64,000 nucleotides of DNA, taken from contig NZ_CANLTL010000001.1 of the NCBI RefSeq assembly GCF_947494015.1, forward strand, positions 186,001 through 250,000. Reading direction: 5' to 3'. A model generated the notes under the pieces. It was not told the origin of the DNA, ran no database searches, and was given only the letters and a program-made list of their open reading frames with translations. Made by a program: the position numbers and the translations under genes. Shown here piece after piece: positions 16,933 through 25,929 of this stretch. The first letter of the stretch is position 1, and each line of letters begins with the position of its first letter. The stretch comes from an uncultured Cellulomonas sp. (GTDB lineage: Bacteria; Actinomycetota; Actinomycetes; Actinomycetales; Cellulomonadaceae).

Positions 16933-18356
16933 TGCGCGAGCAGCTGCCGGGCCGCCACCCCGATGACCGCGCTGTAGGTGGGGTAGGCGAACTCGACCCG
17001 CGCGAGCGTGGCGACGTCGACCCCGGCGGCCATGGCGGTGGTGACCGCCTGGATCACCTCGACCGCGTTCTCCCCGACCGCGTGCGCGCCGAGCAGCAGC
17101 TCGCGTCGCCGGTCGGCGACGAGCTTGAGGAACCCGCGCGGGCGGTCGTCGATCAGCGGCCGCTCCATGCTGTCGTACGGCACGTGCGCGACCAGGCACT
17201 CGCGGTCGCGGTCGCGGGCCTCGTCCTCGGTGAGCCCCACGCCGGCGTAGTCGGGGTCGGTGAACCCGCCGGACGGGAGCAGGTGGTGCGGGCTGCGCTG
17301 GGTCGCACCGAGCACCGCGTTGCGGGCCGCGGCCTCCGCCTCGACGTGCGCCGCCTGGACGAGCATCGCCTGACCGTTCGCGTCGCCCGCGGCGAAGATG
17401 TGCCCGACGTCGGTGCGCAGGTACTCGTCGACGGGGATCCGTCCGCGTTCCGCGGTCACGCCGGCGGCCTCCAGGCCCAGCCCCTCCACCGACGCCGGCC
17501 ATCCGGCGGCCATGATGACCGCGTCGAACCGTGCGGTGGTCGCGCCCCCGTCCCCGCCCGTGTCCTCGGCGGCTCGCTGCCCGGCGTCCGCGGGCGGCAT
17601 GCGCCAGGTGAGGTCGATGCCGCCGTCGTCGGCTCGAGCCAGCGCCACCACGCGCGGCACCGAGGTCAGCACGCGCACGCCCTGCTCGACGAACGCCCGC
17701 TCGACCTCCGCGGAGACGGCAGCGTCGGCGGGCGCCAGGATGCGCGGGGCGACCTCGAGCAGGGTCACCTCGCTGCCGAAGGCGTTGAAGATGGTCACGA
17801 GCTGGGCGCCGGTGTTGCCCGCGCCGATGATCGCGACCCGCCGCGGCAGCTCGGCCAGGCCCAGCACCTCCTCCGGCAGGGTCGCGAGCTCGGCCCCGGG
17901 GACGGGCAGCCGGCGGGAGTGGCCGCCCACGCACAGGATCACCGACTGCGCACGGATCCGGCGGCCCGTGCCGGCCAGCTCGACCTCGTGCGGGCTCACG
18001 AACCGCGCACGGCCCTCGAGCAGCAGCTCCACGCCCGCGTCGGCGAACCGCTCCGGGTCGGACTTGGCCGCCTGGACGCGGTCCACGGTGGACCGCACCC
18101 GGGCCACCGTGGTGGACCAGTCGATCGCCTGCTCGGCGACGGTGATCCCGTAGGCGTGCGCGGCGCGGACCTCGCGCATCAGCCGGGCGGTCTTGGCGAG
18201 CACCCGGGTGGGGACGCAGCCGGTGTTGACGCAGGTCCCGCCGGTGCGTTCGGCGTCGACGACGACGACTCGGGCGCCGAGCTCGGCGGCGCGCAGGGCG
18301 GCGGACGTGCCGGCGGGGCCGGCACCGATCACGAGGACGTCAGGGGTGTCGGTCAC
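16917..18356 (-). CDS. FAD-dependent pyridine nucleotide-disulfide oxidoreductase
   Basis: This 479-residue flavoprotein belongs to the dihydrolipoamide dehydrogenase/mercuric reductase superfamily. Seen: FAD-binding VLVIGAGPAGTSAALRAAELG (residues ~8-28), the redox-active disulfide GGTCVNTGCVPT with C42 and C47, the NAD(P)-binding VAIIGAGNTGAQL (~185), the second FAD motif IFAAGDANGQAML (~330) and the dimer interface. In the C-terminal motif FAYPTYSAVIG, a tyrosine takes the place of the catalytic His of HPT, as in mercuric reductase-like members. The true electron acceptor cannot be read; there is no N-terminal metal-binding domain. The start is GTG at 18356. Confidence 0.85.
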   Translation of the reverse strand: MTDTPDVLVIGAGPAGTSAALRAAELGARVVVVDAERTGGTCVNTGCVPTRVLAKTARLMREVRAAHAYGITVAEQAIDWSTTVARVRSTVDRVQAAKSDPERFADAGVELLLEGRARFVSPHEVELAGTGRRIRAQSVILCVGGHSRRLPVPGAELATLPEEVLGLAELPRRVAIIGAGNTGAQLVTIFNAFGSEVTLLEVAPRILAPADAAVSAEVERAFVEQGVRVLTSVPRVVALARADDGGIDLTWRMPPADAGQRAAEDTGGDGGATTARFDAVIMAAGWPASVEGLGLEAAGVTAERGRIPVDEYLRTDVGHIFAAGDANGQAMLVQAAHVEAEAAARNAVLGATQRSPHHLLPSGGFTDPDYAGVGLTEDEARDRDRECLVAHVPYDSMERPLIDDRPRGFLKLVADRRRELLLGAHAVGENAVEVIQAVTTAMAAGVDVATLARVEFAYPTYSAVIGVAARQLLAQPASR

Positions 18357-18406
18357 GCGCACACTCTGGTGCCTGGTCGGTCCGTGCGCGCCCCGACGTG
18401 GCGCTG

Positions 18407-18436
18407 CCCCCACCCACCGTCGCCGGTGGGTGGGGG
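18407..18436. terminator. Perfect 12-bp stem terminator
   Basis: CCCCCACCCACC (18407-18418) and GGTGGGTGGGGG (18425-18436) pair perfectly around GTCGCC. It follows the end of the leftward beta-helix gene (stop 18459) and lies upstream of the oxidoreductase start. Confidence 0.85.
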
Positions 18437-18458
18437 CTCGGGCCGCCGGGCGTGGACG

Positions 18459-20972
18459 TCAGTCGACGGTGACGAACCCGTCGCTGGTCACGGTCGCGCG
18501 CCCGCGGGTGCCCTCGACCACGACCGTGATCGTGTGCGTGCCGACCTCGTCCCACCCGTGGGTGAACACCACGTCGCGGTGGCTCTTGGTCGGCGCGCCC
18601 AGGTCGACCGTCGCCTGCAGGACGTCGTCGACGTAGACGTGGGCCCGGCCGTGGTCGGGGGCCTTCATGGCGACCCAGGCGACGCTGCGGCCGGTGAACG
18701 TGTGGCTCATCGACGCCCCGCCGCGGTTGGTCCGCAGGGCGGAGCCGTCCAGCAGCGCCGACCCGCCGACGGTCCACCAGTAGCTGGCCCGGGACGCCTG
18801 GGTGTCCGGGACCAGCGTGACCGTCCGGGTCGCCGAGGCCGAGGCGGTGTTGCCCGCGGCGTCGTCCGCGGCCACCGCCACGGTGCTCGGGCCGGCCGGC
18901 ACGTCGAGGTCCGTCGCGGTGGCCGTCGCGCCGAGCTCCGCGCTCGCCGGGGAGGTGAGGCGGACCGCGTCCACGGCCACGTCGTCGGTCACCGACCAGC
19001 GGGCGGTGACCGGGACCACGCCCGACGTGGACACCGCGCCGGGACGCAGGTCCAGCAGCGGGGTCCCGGCGAAGACGGGAGCGGTGACGTCCAGGACGGT
19101 CGCCGTCCGGCAGCCGAAGGACGTGTCGGTGCCGGAGCCGACGTTCACCGCCGTCACGCAGACCTCGTGGCTGCCGACGGGCAGGGACACCACGGTGTCG
19201 AACCCGGCCGACGCGCTCAGGTCGCCGAACACCGCACGCACGTCCGGCCGTGACGCGTCGGCGGTGACCCGGGTGGTCGTCCCGGCCACGGTGACGTCCA
19301 CCGCGATCGGCCCGGTGGTGTCACGGTCCGCGGCCCAGCCGCGCACCCGCAGACCGCCGGGCACCGGCGCCAGGCTGTCGAAGCTCCCCACCGGCGACAC
19401 CTCGGGTGGCACGACCGGCGCCGGGTCCGGGGCTGCGAGGGTGCCGTTCGTGGTCGTCGCCCCGGTCAGGGCGACGTAGGAGTCCGTCCCGCCCGGCGCC
19501 CTGGTCCCGGTGACCCGCACGGTGAGGCTGTGCGGTCCCGCGGTCAGCTCCGGGGTGGTGAAGAAGGTGTCGGTGGTGCCCGGGTTGCGGTACTGGCTGA
19601 CCATCACCTCCGGGCCGCCGTCGACGCTGACCGCCGCCATGCCCTTGTTGGTGCCCAGGATGCCCTGCAGCGAGACGCTGCCGCCGCCCTCGCCGACCTG
19701 CGCGGTGATCGACGCCGTGCGCCCGGCCACCTTCGTGTAGTGCTCACCGCGCGCGGTGGACACCGACCAGGCGCCGACGTACCCGAACGCCGTGTGGTCG
19801 ACCGACGACGGCTGGGGCGCCGGTGCCGGTGCGGGGACGGGTTCGGGGGCGGGTTCGGGGGCGGGGGCGGGTGCGGGCGTCGCCGCGGGTGCGGTCGCCG
19901 GGGTCGCGGCGGGTTCCGGCGCGAGGTCGACCGAGGTCGGCACGGACGTCGTCGGCGGGACCGCGTCGACGTCGGCGGACGACCGGTAGCCGGGCGAGAC
20001 GTAGTCCACCCCCGCCGTGCCGACCGGGACGAACTCACCCTGTGCCGGGCTGCCGATGTTGACCGACGGCCACGCCTCGGAGCCGGGCAGGGTGCCCTTG
20101 GGCCACAGGAACCCGTCCCGCCAGGACGGATCCTTCGGGGCCACCCACACGTCCCGGACCGTCAGGGGCCAGCCGAGGCCGTCGCGCCACATCAGGTACC
20201 CGCTGGTGGGGGTGCCGTGCAGGTCGACCCGCCGCAGGTCGAACAGCTCGGGCTCGACGGGATCGGCCCACTGCTGGGTCGGCAGCATGAAGAAGCCCTG
20301 GTACTCGGTGTGCCCGGTCAACCCGTCCACGAGCAGCTGCCGGGGCCCCGCCCAGCTCTGCAGCACGTCGGCGTGCGCACCGGACTGCGACCCGTGGGCG
20401 GTGTCCACCCGGATGTTCTGCAGCTGCACCCGGGCACCGTAGATCTGGCCGAGGTTGATGCCGTCCTCGAGGCCCGGACCGGTGATGCGCAGGCCCTCGA
20501 CGTGGACGGTGCCGCGCTGGTTGTGCAGGTACAGGCCGCGACCGGCGTGCGTCGTCCCGGCGATCGCCTCCTCGGGGAGCTCGATCTGACCGCCGATGAG
20601 CACGACGTTGCGCCCGCCGTGGATCTGCAGCCCGTTGATCGCCACCAGCGGGGTGTCGGGCATCTGGATGATGTAGTCGCGCGTCGGGTCGAGCTTGAGG
20701 TTCCGGTTGGCGACGCTGACGCTGACCGTCGTGGGGTTCGTCAGCTCCGGCGGGGCGAAGCTGAGCGGCTGCGTGGCGGCAGCGTCGGCGGGGGCGGCGG
20801 CGTCGGCGGTGGACGCGGCCGCGGGGCCCACGGCGGGCGTCGTGACGGCCGCGGCGAGCGCCAGGGCGGCGCCCGCGGCCCACCGCGCCGAGGCTCGGCG
20901 CCGGCGGGTGGTGGCGCCGTGGGTGCCCGCCGCCGGGTCGGCGGCGGGCGGGCGGACGGGTCGAGCGAACAT
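18459..20972 (-). CDS. Large secreted beta-helix multidomain protein
   Basis: This 837-residue exported protein has an Arg-rich start and hydrophobic core (signal peptide to ~50). Residues ~75-330 look like a right-handed parallel beta-helix: LVAINGLQIHGGRNVVLIGG, RGTVHVEGLRITGPGLEDGINL and VQLQNIRVDTAHG repeat the Val/Ile/Gly coil pattern of pectate-lyase-like folds. A Pro-Ala-Glu linker (~350-400) follows, then a beta-sandwich (~405-530), one ~100-residue module (~545-640, containing GWAADRDT, RPDVRAVFG and HEVCVTA) also found four times in the protein at 29379-31232, an Ig-like domain and a final beta-sandwich that may bind carbohydrate. No catalytic residue can be assigned. The ATG at 20972 has AAGGA eight bases upstream. 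Confidence 0.75.
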   Translation of the reverse strand: MFARPVRPPAADPAAGTHGATTRRRRASARWAAGAALALAAAVTTPAVGPAAASTADAAAPADAAATQPLSFAPPELTNPTTVSVSVANRNLKLDPTRDYIIQMPDTPLVAINGLQIHGGRNVVLIGGQIELPEEAIAGTTHAGRGLYLHNQRGTVHVEGLRITGPGLEDGINLGQIYGARVQLQNIRVDTAHGSQSGAHADVLQSWAGPRQLLVDGLTGHTEYQGFFMLPTQQWADPVEPELFDLRRVDLHGTPTSGYLMWRDGLGWPLTVRDVWVAPKDPSWRDGFLWPKGTLPGSEAWPSVNIGSPAQGEFVPVGTAGVDYVSPGYRSSADVDAVPPTTSVPTSVDLAPEPAATPATAPAATPAPAPAPEPAPEPVPAPAPAPQPSSVDHTAFGYVGAWSVSTARGEHYTKVAGRTASITAQVGEGGGSVSLQGILGTNKGMAAVSVDGGPEVMVSQYRNPGTTDTFFTTPELTAGPHSLTVRVTGTRAPGGTDSYVALTGATTTNGTLAAPDPAPVVPPEVSPVGSFDSLAPVPGGLRVRGWAADRDTTGPIAVDVTVAGTTTRVTADASRPDVRAVFGDLSASAGFDTVVSLPVGSHEVCVTAVNVGSGTDTSFGCRTATVLDVTAPVFAGTPLLDLRPGAVSTSGVVPVTARWSVTDDVAVDAVRLTSPASAELGATATATDLDVPAGPSTVAVAADDAAGNTASASATRTVTLVPDTQASRASYWWTVGGSALLDGSALRTNRGGASMSHTFTGRSVAWVAMKAPDHGRAHVYVDDVLQATVDLGAPTKSHRDVVFTHGWDEVGTHTITVVVEGTRGRATVTSDGFVTVD

Positions 20973-21302
20973 GGTGGGGGTCCTTGCGGTCGAGGTGAGG
21001 TTCGCTCCCCACATCGATCCGGTCCCCGCCCCGCCCAGGCCCGACCCGGACGCTCACCCGTCTGCCCTGGCCCGGTCACCGCCACGGCCCAGTCCCCGCT
21101 CATCCGGACGAGTGCGTCTGCGTCCGACCCCTCACGAGCGGCGCGCAGGGTGAGCACCGCCTGCACCCGCCGGGCCGGGCGCGCGTCCCGTGCCGCACCC
21201 GGTCGCGTCGGGGCGCCGGCCCGCCGCGTCCCGGCGGGACCGGGAACGACGACGGGGGAGGTCACCGGCGGACCGGCGACCTCCCCCGTCAGCGGTCGGA
21301 CG
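20973..21302. other. Intergenic region, 330 bp, no gene seen
   Basis: This gap separates two leftward genes. Its left part should hold the promoter of the beta-helix gene and its right part holds a strong terminator at 21251-21290. No convincing open frame, RNA gene or operator was recognised in the middle. Confidence 0.5.
21251..21290 (-). terminator. Strong hairpin terminator
   Basis: A perfect 13-bp outer stem (GACGGGGGAGGTC at 21251-21263 with its complement at 21278-21290) encloses a smaller CCGG/CCGG stem. It lies 12 bp beyond the stop of the leftward LAxTG protein gene. Confidence 0.85.
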
Positions 21303-23378
21303 TCAGCCCAGGCGGCGACGCATCCGCACCAGGGCGGCCCCGGCCGCCACCAGGAGCACCTGCAGCCCGACGAGGGCTGCGGCGTCGCTGCCGGTGGACG
21401 CGAGCGTCCGCGTCGACGTGGCCGCCGACGTCGTGGCCGCCGAGCCGCCGGCCGAGGCGGGAGCCGACGCGCTGACCGGCGCGCTGACCGGCGCGCTGAC
21501 CGGCTCGCCGACGACCGGCTCGTCGACCGGCCCGTCGGTGTCCAGCGGCGACGGCACGAGGTCCTCGACGACCGTGAAGCCCAGGTCGCCCCAGACACCC
21601 GACGCCCCGCCGGTCGCCCGGATGCGGTAGTCACCCGCGGCCAGCTCGGGCAGGACGGCGGTGACGGTCGCGCGGCCCTCGTCGTCGGCCACCCCGGTGC
21701 CGAGCAGCACGTCGCCCGGGTGCAGGTAGAAGGCCACCGTCTCGCCCGGCTGGAACCCGCCGGCGGTGAGCGTCGCGGAGTCGCCGTCGACCGGGGTGGC
21801 GGTGACGTCGGCGGTGGGCTCGTCACCGTCGGCGACCGGCTCGCCGGCCACGGTCACGGTCACGGTCGTCTCGCCGGCGAGGACCTCGTCGGTCGCCGGG
21901 GTGCTCACCACGAGCCGGTGCGTGCCGGGCTCCAGGACCGGCAGGACGATCGTGAACGGCCCGCTCGGGGGCACGTCGACGGTGACGAGCACGTCGTCGC
22001 CCCGGCGCACCGTGAGCGTCGTGGGCCGCTTGCCCGCGGGCAGGTCGACGGTCAGCACGGTCGGGGTGCCGACGGGGGTCCGGACGTCCTCGGGCAGGTC
22101 CACCGGGACCTCCACCGGGACCGGCGCGACCACGAGGGGCTGCTCGGCCGAGTCGACCTGCTGGTACAGGCCCTGCGTCGACGAGCCGGAGTAGTGCGCG
22201 AGCACGGTCCAGCGACCCTCGGCCAGCGTGGGGAAGGTGGCCTGGGCGCGACCGTCCACCAGGACGGTGCTCTGCACGACGGCGGGCTCCCCGTCGCGGT
22301 AGGCGATCACCTGGATGCCTCCCTCGGGGGTGCCGTGGGCGCCGGTGGCCGCGACCTGCACGGTGAACGGCGAGCCGACGACGACCTTCGCCGGGGCGTC
22401 GATCGTGAGCCCCGGGAGGGCCGCGTCGATCCACAGCGAGGCGGTGGCCGACGACGGCCGGGCGGCCGGGCTGCCGTTGTACGTCGCGGTGAGGCCGACC
22501 TCGCCGGCGCGCACGGGCGCCAGGATCGTGGTCGAGGCGGCGCCGTCGAGGACCGCGAGGTCGACGGTCGCGTCCGAGCCGGCCATCGCCAGGGTGACCG
22601 TCCCCCCGGTGACGGGTCGCCCGGCGGCCTGGACGGTGACGGTCACGGGGACCTCGGCGCCGGGGGCCGCGTGCGCGGGGACGCCGAGCTGGACGGTGGC
22701 GACCGGCTGCAGGGGCGTGGCGGTCACCGAGGCGGTGGGGCTCGTGCCGGCCCTGTTCACGGCGGCCACGGAGAAGGTGTAGGGGGTCCCGTTGGCGAGC
22801 CCCTCGGCCACGTACCGGGTCCCCGTCACGGGAACGACCACGCCGCCCGGCTCACGTGTGACGACGTAGGTGACGGGCGCGCCGCCGTCGGACACCGGGG
22901 CCGCCCAGGCCAGGGCGACCGCGCCGTCCTCGGCCGTCGCGACGACGTCGCGCGGGGCCGACGGTGCGGTGGCCGGCGCGGTGTAGGTGACGTCTGCGTA
23001 GCCGTTCATGGTGTGGGTGCCGGCGGTGGGGTCCCACACCGGGACGTAGACGCAGCGCAGCCAGACGGAGTAGGTCCGGCTGGACAGGTCGCGACCCTCC
23101 AGGTCGAACGTGTACCGCGCGGCCGGTGCGTACCGCGTCTCGGAGCCGTTCACGGTGCCGATGGCGTAGCCGATCTGCCAGTTGTCGGGGTTCATGGGCA
23201 GCCGCTCGTCGCAGCCCCAGGAGACCTGGTTGCCGGCGACGGTGACGTCCCGGACGTCGGCGGCGGCGGGCAGCGCGGCGAGCGTCAGGCCGGCGCCGGT
23301 GAGCGTCAGGGTGGCGGTCGCGGCGGCGGCGCGGCGCGTGAAGGCGCGGCGGTGCCCGGTGGCGCGGGGATGGGTCAC
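21303..23378 (-). CDS. LAxTG sortase-anchored Fn3/Ig-repeat surface protein
   Basis: This 691-residue surface protein has a signal peptide ending LPAAA at residue 40, an N-terminal beta domain with two cysteines (~45-150), an Fn3 domain (~155-245, APRDVVATAEDGAVALAWAAP) and several bacterial Ig-like domains (~250-610, with GGTVTLAMAGSD and VPVEVPVDLPEDV linkers). The C-terminus is a sorting signal: LASTG at residues 659-663, a hydrophobic helix and the tail RMRRRLG. LAxTG is the motif used by class E sortases in actinobacteria, so covalent wall anchoring is expected. Function is probably adhesive or structural; no catalytic domain is visible. Start is GTG at 23378 with AGAGGA six bases upstream. 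Confidence 0.85.
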   Translation of the reverse strand: MTHPRATGHRRAFTRRAAAATATLTLTGAGLTLAALPAAADVRDVTVAGNQVSWGCDERLPMNPDNWQIGYAIGTVNGSETRYAPAARYTFDLEGRDLSSRTYSVWLRCVYVPVWDPTAGTHTMNGYADVTYTAPATAPSAPRDVVATAEDGAVALAWAAPVSDGGAPVTYVVTREPGGVVVPVTGTRYVAEGLANGTPYTFSVAAVNRAGTSPTASVTATPLQPVATVQLGVPAHAAPGAEVPVTVTVQAAGRPVTGGTVTLAMAGSDATVDLAVLDGAASTTILAPVRAGEVGLTATYNGSPAARPSSATASLWIDAALPGLTIDAPAKVVVGSPFTVQVAATGAHGTPEGGIQVIAYRDGEPAVVQSTVLVDGRAQATFPTLAEGRWTVLAHYSGSSTQGLYQQVDSAEQPLVVAPVPVEVPVDLPEDVRTPVGTPTVLTVDLPAGKRPTTLTVRRGDDVLVTVDVPPSGPFTIVLPVLEPGTHRLVVSTPATDEVLAGETTVTVTVAGEPVADGDEPTADVTATPVDGDSATLTAGGFQPGETVAFYLHPGDVLLGTGVADDEGRATVTAVLPELAAGDYRIRATGGASGVWGDLGFTVVEDLVPSPLDTDGPVDEPVVGEPVSAPVSAPVSASAPASAGGSAATTSAATSTRTLASTGSDAAALVGLQVLLVAAGAALVRMRRRLG

Positions 23379-23528
23379 GGTGTCCTCTGGGTGGGGCGCG
23401 GGAACGGTCGCCGGGCGACCGGCTGCCCCTCGGGGGGGCGGCATCCCGACCATCGGCCGCTGGGCCGATCGTGTGAGCGGTCGGACGCCGGGCGGCCAGA
23501 CCCCGGCTCGGCGCCCCGGCGCGCACGA

Positions 23529-23564
23529 CGGCGGGGGACCGGCCGTCGGACCGGTCCCCCGCCG
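23529..23564 (-). terminator. Perfect 14-bp stem terminator
   Basis: CGGCGGGGGACCGG (23529-23542) pairs perfectly with 23551-23564 around an 8-nt loop. It lies about 50 bp beyond the stop of the leftward amidase gene (23613). Confidence 0.88.
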
Positions 23565-23612
23565 CCTCGTCACCGTGCGCCGACCCGTCGGGTCAGCGCG
23601 CCGGGTGCCGGC

Positions 23613-25823
23613 TCAGCCCTCGCTGCGGTGCAGGAACGCCGCGGTGGCCTGGCGGCTCACCGGCTCCGTCGGCCGGTAGGTGCCGTCGGAGTACCCCGTC
23701 GAGATCCCGGCGCCCGTCATCCAGCGGATCGCCGCGTCGAACGGCGACCCGGCCGGCACGTCGACCGGACCCGCCACCGGGGCCGGCTCGGGTGAGCCCT
23801 CGGTGCGCCACAGGAACGCCGCCATCGCCTGCCGGGAGACCGGCAGCGCCGAGCCGAACACCGGCTTGCCCGGCGCGGGGTACCCGCTGGCGAGGCCCTC
23901 GGCGGCCATCCACTCGATGGCCGCGTAGAAGGGGTGCGTGGCCGGGACGTCGGCGAAGGTCTGGGTTCCGTCGGCCGGGGTCCAGGTGGTACCCGACGCG
24001 CGGTAGAGGAACGCCGCCATGGCCTGCCGGGAGACGGCGTCGAGCGGGTAGAAGTACCGCCCGCCGTCGACGACGGTGCCGGTGGACAGCCCGTACTCGT
24101 ACATCCACCGGATGTCGTCGGCGAAGACGTACTGCGGGGTGACGTCGAGGAACGGCTGGGCGTTGGGGTCGTCCGCGCAGGACGCGTCCCACTCGGTCGT
24201 CGGCGTGATGCTCGTGCACCGGAACGCCGACGGGTTGACCACCTCGGGCGGCAGCCACGCGTCCGCGGCCTGCTCGAAGTCGTACCCGAGCGCGAGCAGC
24301 GTCTGCTCGGACCAGGCGGTGCCGGTGAACACCACGGACGACGGTCGCCGGTTGGTCGGGGCGTAGCCGGCGGGGACGATCACCGACGGGTAGCCGGCCC
24401 GCGCCGCGAGCCCGGTGGTGCGCGAGTTCGACACGATCGCGTCCAGGTCGTCGCCGGCGAGCACGGTGTCGATGGCCGCGCGGGACTCCGTCAGTCCCTG
24501 CTGCAGGTTTGCCTCGTAGGTGGCGAGCTGCGCCGGGTCGGTGAGGTCGACGGCCTCGGACGCGACCAGCAGCGTCTGGCCGAACTTCAGCGCCTCCTCG
24601 GGGTGGGCGGCGTTGTACTCGACGATGTCGGTGAGGGTGTCCATCGGCGCGTCCTCGGGCAGCCGCGCGAGGTAGCTGTTGAGGTCCCGCTCGAACTCCT
24701 CGACCAGGATGCTGGGCGCCGTGGTGCCGCCCAGCGTGACCGGCACCAGGGTCGCGCCCTGCGCCTCGAGCGTCGCCAGCGCCTCGGTCCAGACGGCGTC
24801 GGTCGCATCCGTCTCGCCGGTCACGACGCCGAGCCGGGCGCCCTGCAGGGCGGTGTCGCTGAGCCCGGCGGTGAAGTCCACGCCGACGCTCGGGTTGGCC
24901 GCCGTCCACGGGTCCTCGGGGTCCACCCCGGTGATCGCGGTGAGCAGCGCCGCCGCGTCGTACACGCTGCGGACCATCGGTCCGGCGGTGTCCTGCGTCG
25001 CCGAGATGGGGACGACCCCCGTGCGAGGGACCAGCCCGACCGTGGGCTTCACCGCGGCCAGGGAGTTCGCCCGCGCCGGGCTGAGGATGGACCCGGAGGT
25101 CTCGGTGCCGATCGTCAGCGTCGCCAGGCCGGCCGCCGCGGCGGAGCCCGGACCGGAGCTGGACCCGCTGGGGCTCTGGCTCAGGTCGTAGGGGTTGAGC
25201 ACCTGACCGCCGAGCGAGCTGTACCCCGCCGGCATGCCGCTGGTCATGAAGTTGGCGAACTCGGTCAGGTTGGCCTTGCCGAGGATGATCGCGCCGGCCT
25301 CACGCAGCCGGGCGATCAGCGGGGCGTCCGCGGCGGGGTAGGAGTCGGCGAGCGCGACGCTGCCCGCGGTGGTCGGCATGCCGGCGACGTCGATGTTGTC
25401 CTTGACGATGACGGTGACGCCGTGCAGCGGTCCGCGGACCGTCCCGGCGGCCCGCTCCGCGTCCAGGGCTGCCGCCTCCGCGAGCGCCTGCGGGTTCACC
25501 GCGAGCACCGAGTTCAGGTGCGGCCCGTTCGTGCTGAGGGCGTCGATCCGGGTCAGGTAGGCCCGGGTGAGCGAGACGGACGTGAAGTCCCCGGCGGTGA
25601 GGCCGGCCTGCACCTCGGGGACGCCGGCGGTGGCGAGGTCGATCGGGGCGTGCCACGCGTCGGCGACGGCGGTGGTCGAGTCCCCCGCCCCCGGGTCGGC
25701 GGTGCGGGCGGTCGGGGCCGCGGTCGCGGTGAGCGGGACGGTCGCGAGCGAGGCGGTGAGGACGGCGGCGAGCAGGCACGTGGTGCCTGCCCGCCGGGCG
25801 GACGTGGTCGAGCCGTGTGACAT
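23613..25823 (-). CDS. Secreted amidase-signature enzyme with three SLH repeats
   Basis: This 736-residue exported protein has a signal peptide to residue ~36 (TATAA). Residues ~55-540 form an amidase-signature domain: the catalytic lysine in VIVKDNIDV, the cis-serine in [14 protein letters not shown] and the nucleophile serine in [12 protein letters not shown] complete the Ser-cisSer-Lys triad. It hydrolyses an amide (or ester) bond in an unknown substrate outside the cell. From ~565 three SLH repeats follow, each with a DV-x-HPFY-like start and a SRQAxAAFL(Y/W/H)R end, matching those of the rhamnogalacturonan lyase at 1515-5093. The ATG at 25823 is preceded by AAGGGG. SLH anchoring of an amidase-signature enzyme is uncommon. 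Confidence 0.88.
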   Translation of the reverse strand: MSHGSTTSARRAGTTCLLAAVLTASLATVPLTATAAPTARTADPGAGDSTTAVADAWHAPIDLATAGVPEVQAGLTAGDFTSVSLTRAYLTRIDALSTNGPHLNSVLAVNPQALAEAAALDAERAAGTVRGPLHGVTVIVKDNIDVAGMPTTAGSVALADSYPAADAPLIARLREAGAIILGKANLTEFANFMTSGMPAGYSSLGGQVLNPYDLSQSPSGSSSGPGSAAAAGLATLTIGTETSGSILSPARANSLAAVKPTVGLVPRTGVVPISATQDTAGPMVRSVYDAAALLTAITGVDPEDPWTAANPSVGVDFTAGLSDTALQGARLGVVTGETDATDAVWTEALATLEAQGATLVPVTLGGTTAPSILVEEFERDLNSYLARLPEDAPMDTLTDIVEYNAAHPEEALKFGQTLLVASEAVDLTDPAQLATYEANLQQGLTESRAAIDTVLAGDDLDAIVSNSRTTGLAARAGYPSVIVPAGYAPTNRRPSSVVFTGTAWSEQTLLALGYDFEQAADAWLPPEVVNPSAFRCTSITPTTEWDASCADDPNAQPFLDVTPQYVFADDIRWMYEYGLSTGTVVDGGRYFYPLDAVSRQAMAAFLYRASGTTWTPADGTQTFADVPATHPFYAAIEWMAAEGLASGYPAPGKPVFGSALPVSRQAMAAFLWRTEGSPEPAPVAGPVDVPAGSPFDAAIRWMTGAGISTGYSDGTYRPTEPVSRQATAAFLHRSEG

Positions 25824-25929
25824 GGGTTCCCCTTGGTGGACGTGCACCGGGGCCGGCCCCCAGCGGCCGGTCCTGCGGTGCTCTCGCCCGCGACGTGCGG
25901 CGGCGCCGCCCGGACGGGTGAGGACGCGA

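Noticed and set aside
19530-23795. A 1421-codon plus-strand frame across three leftward genes
   Set aside because: It crosses two strong terminators and several genuine signal peptides on the other strand, and its product is Arg/Gly/His/Asp-rich with no motif.
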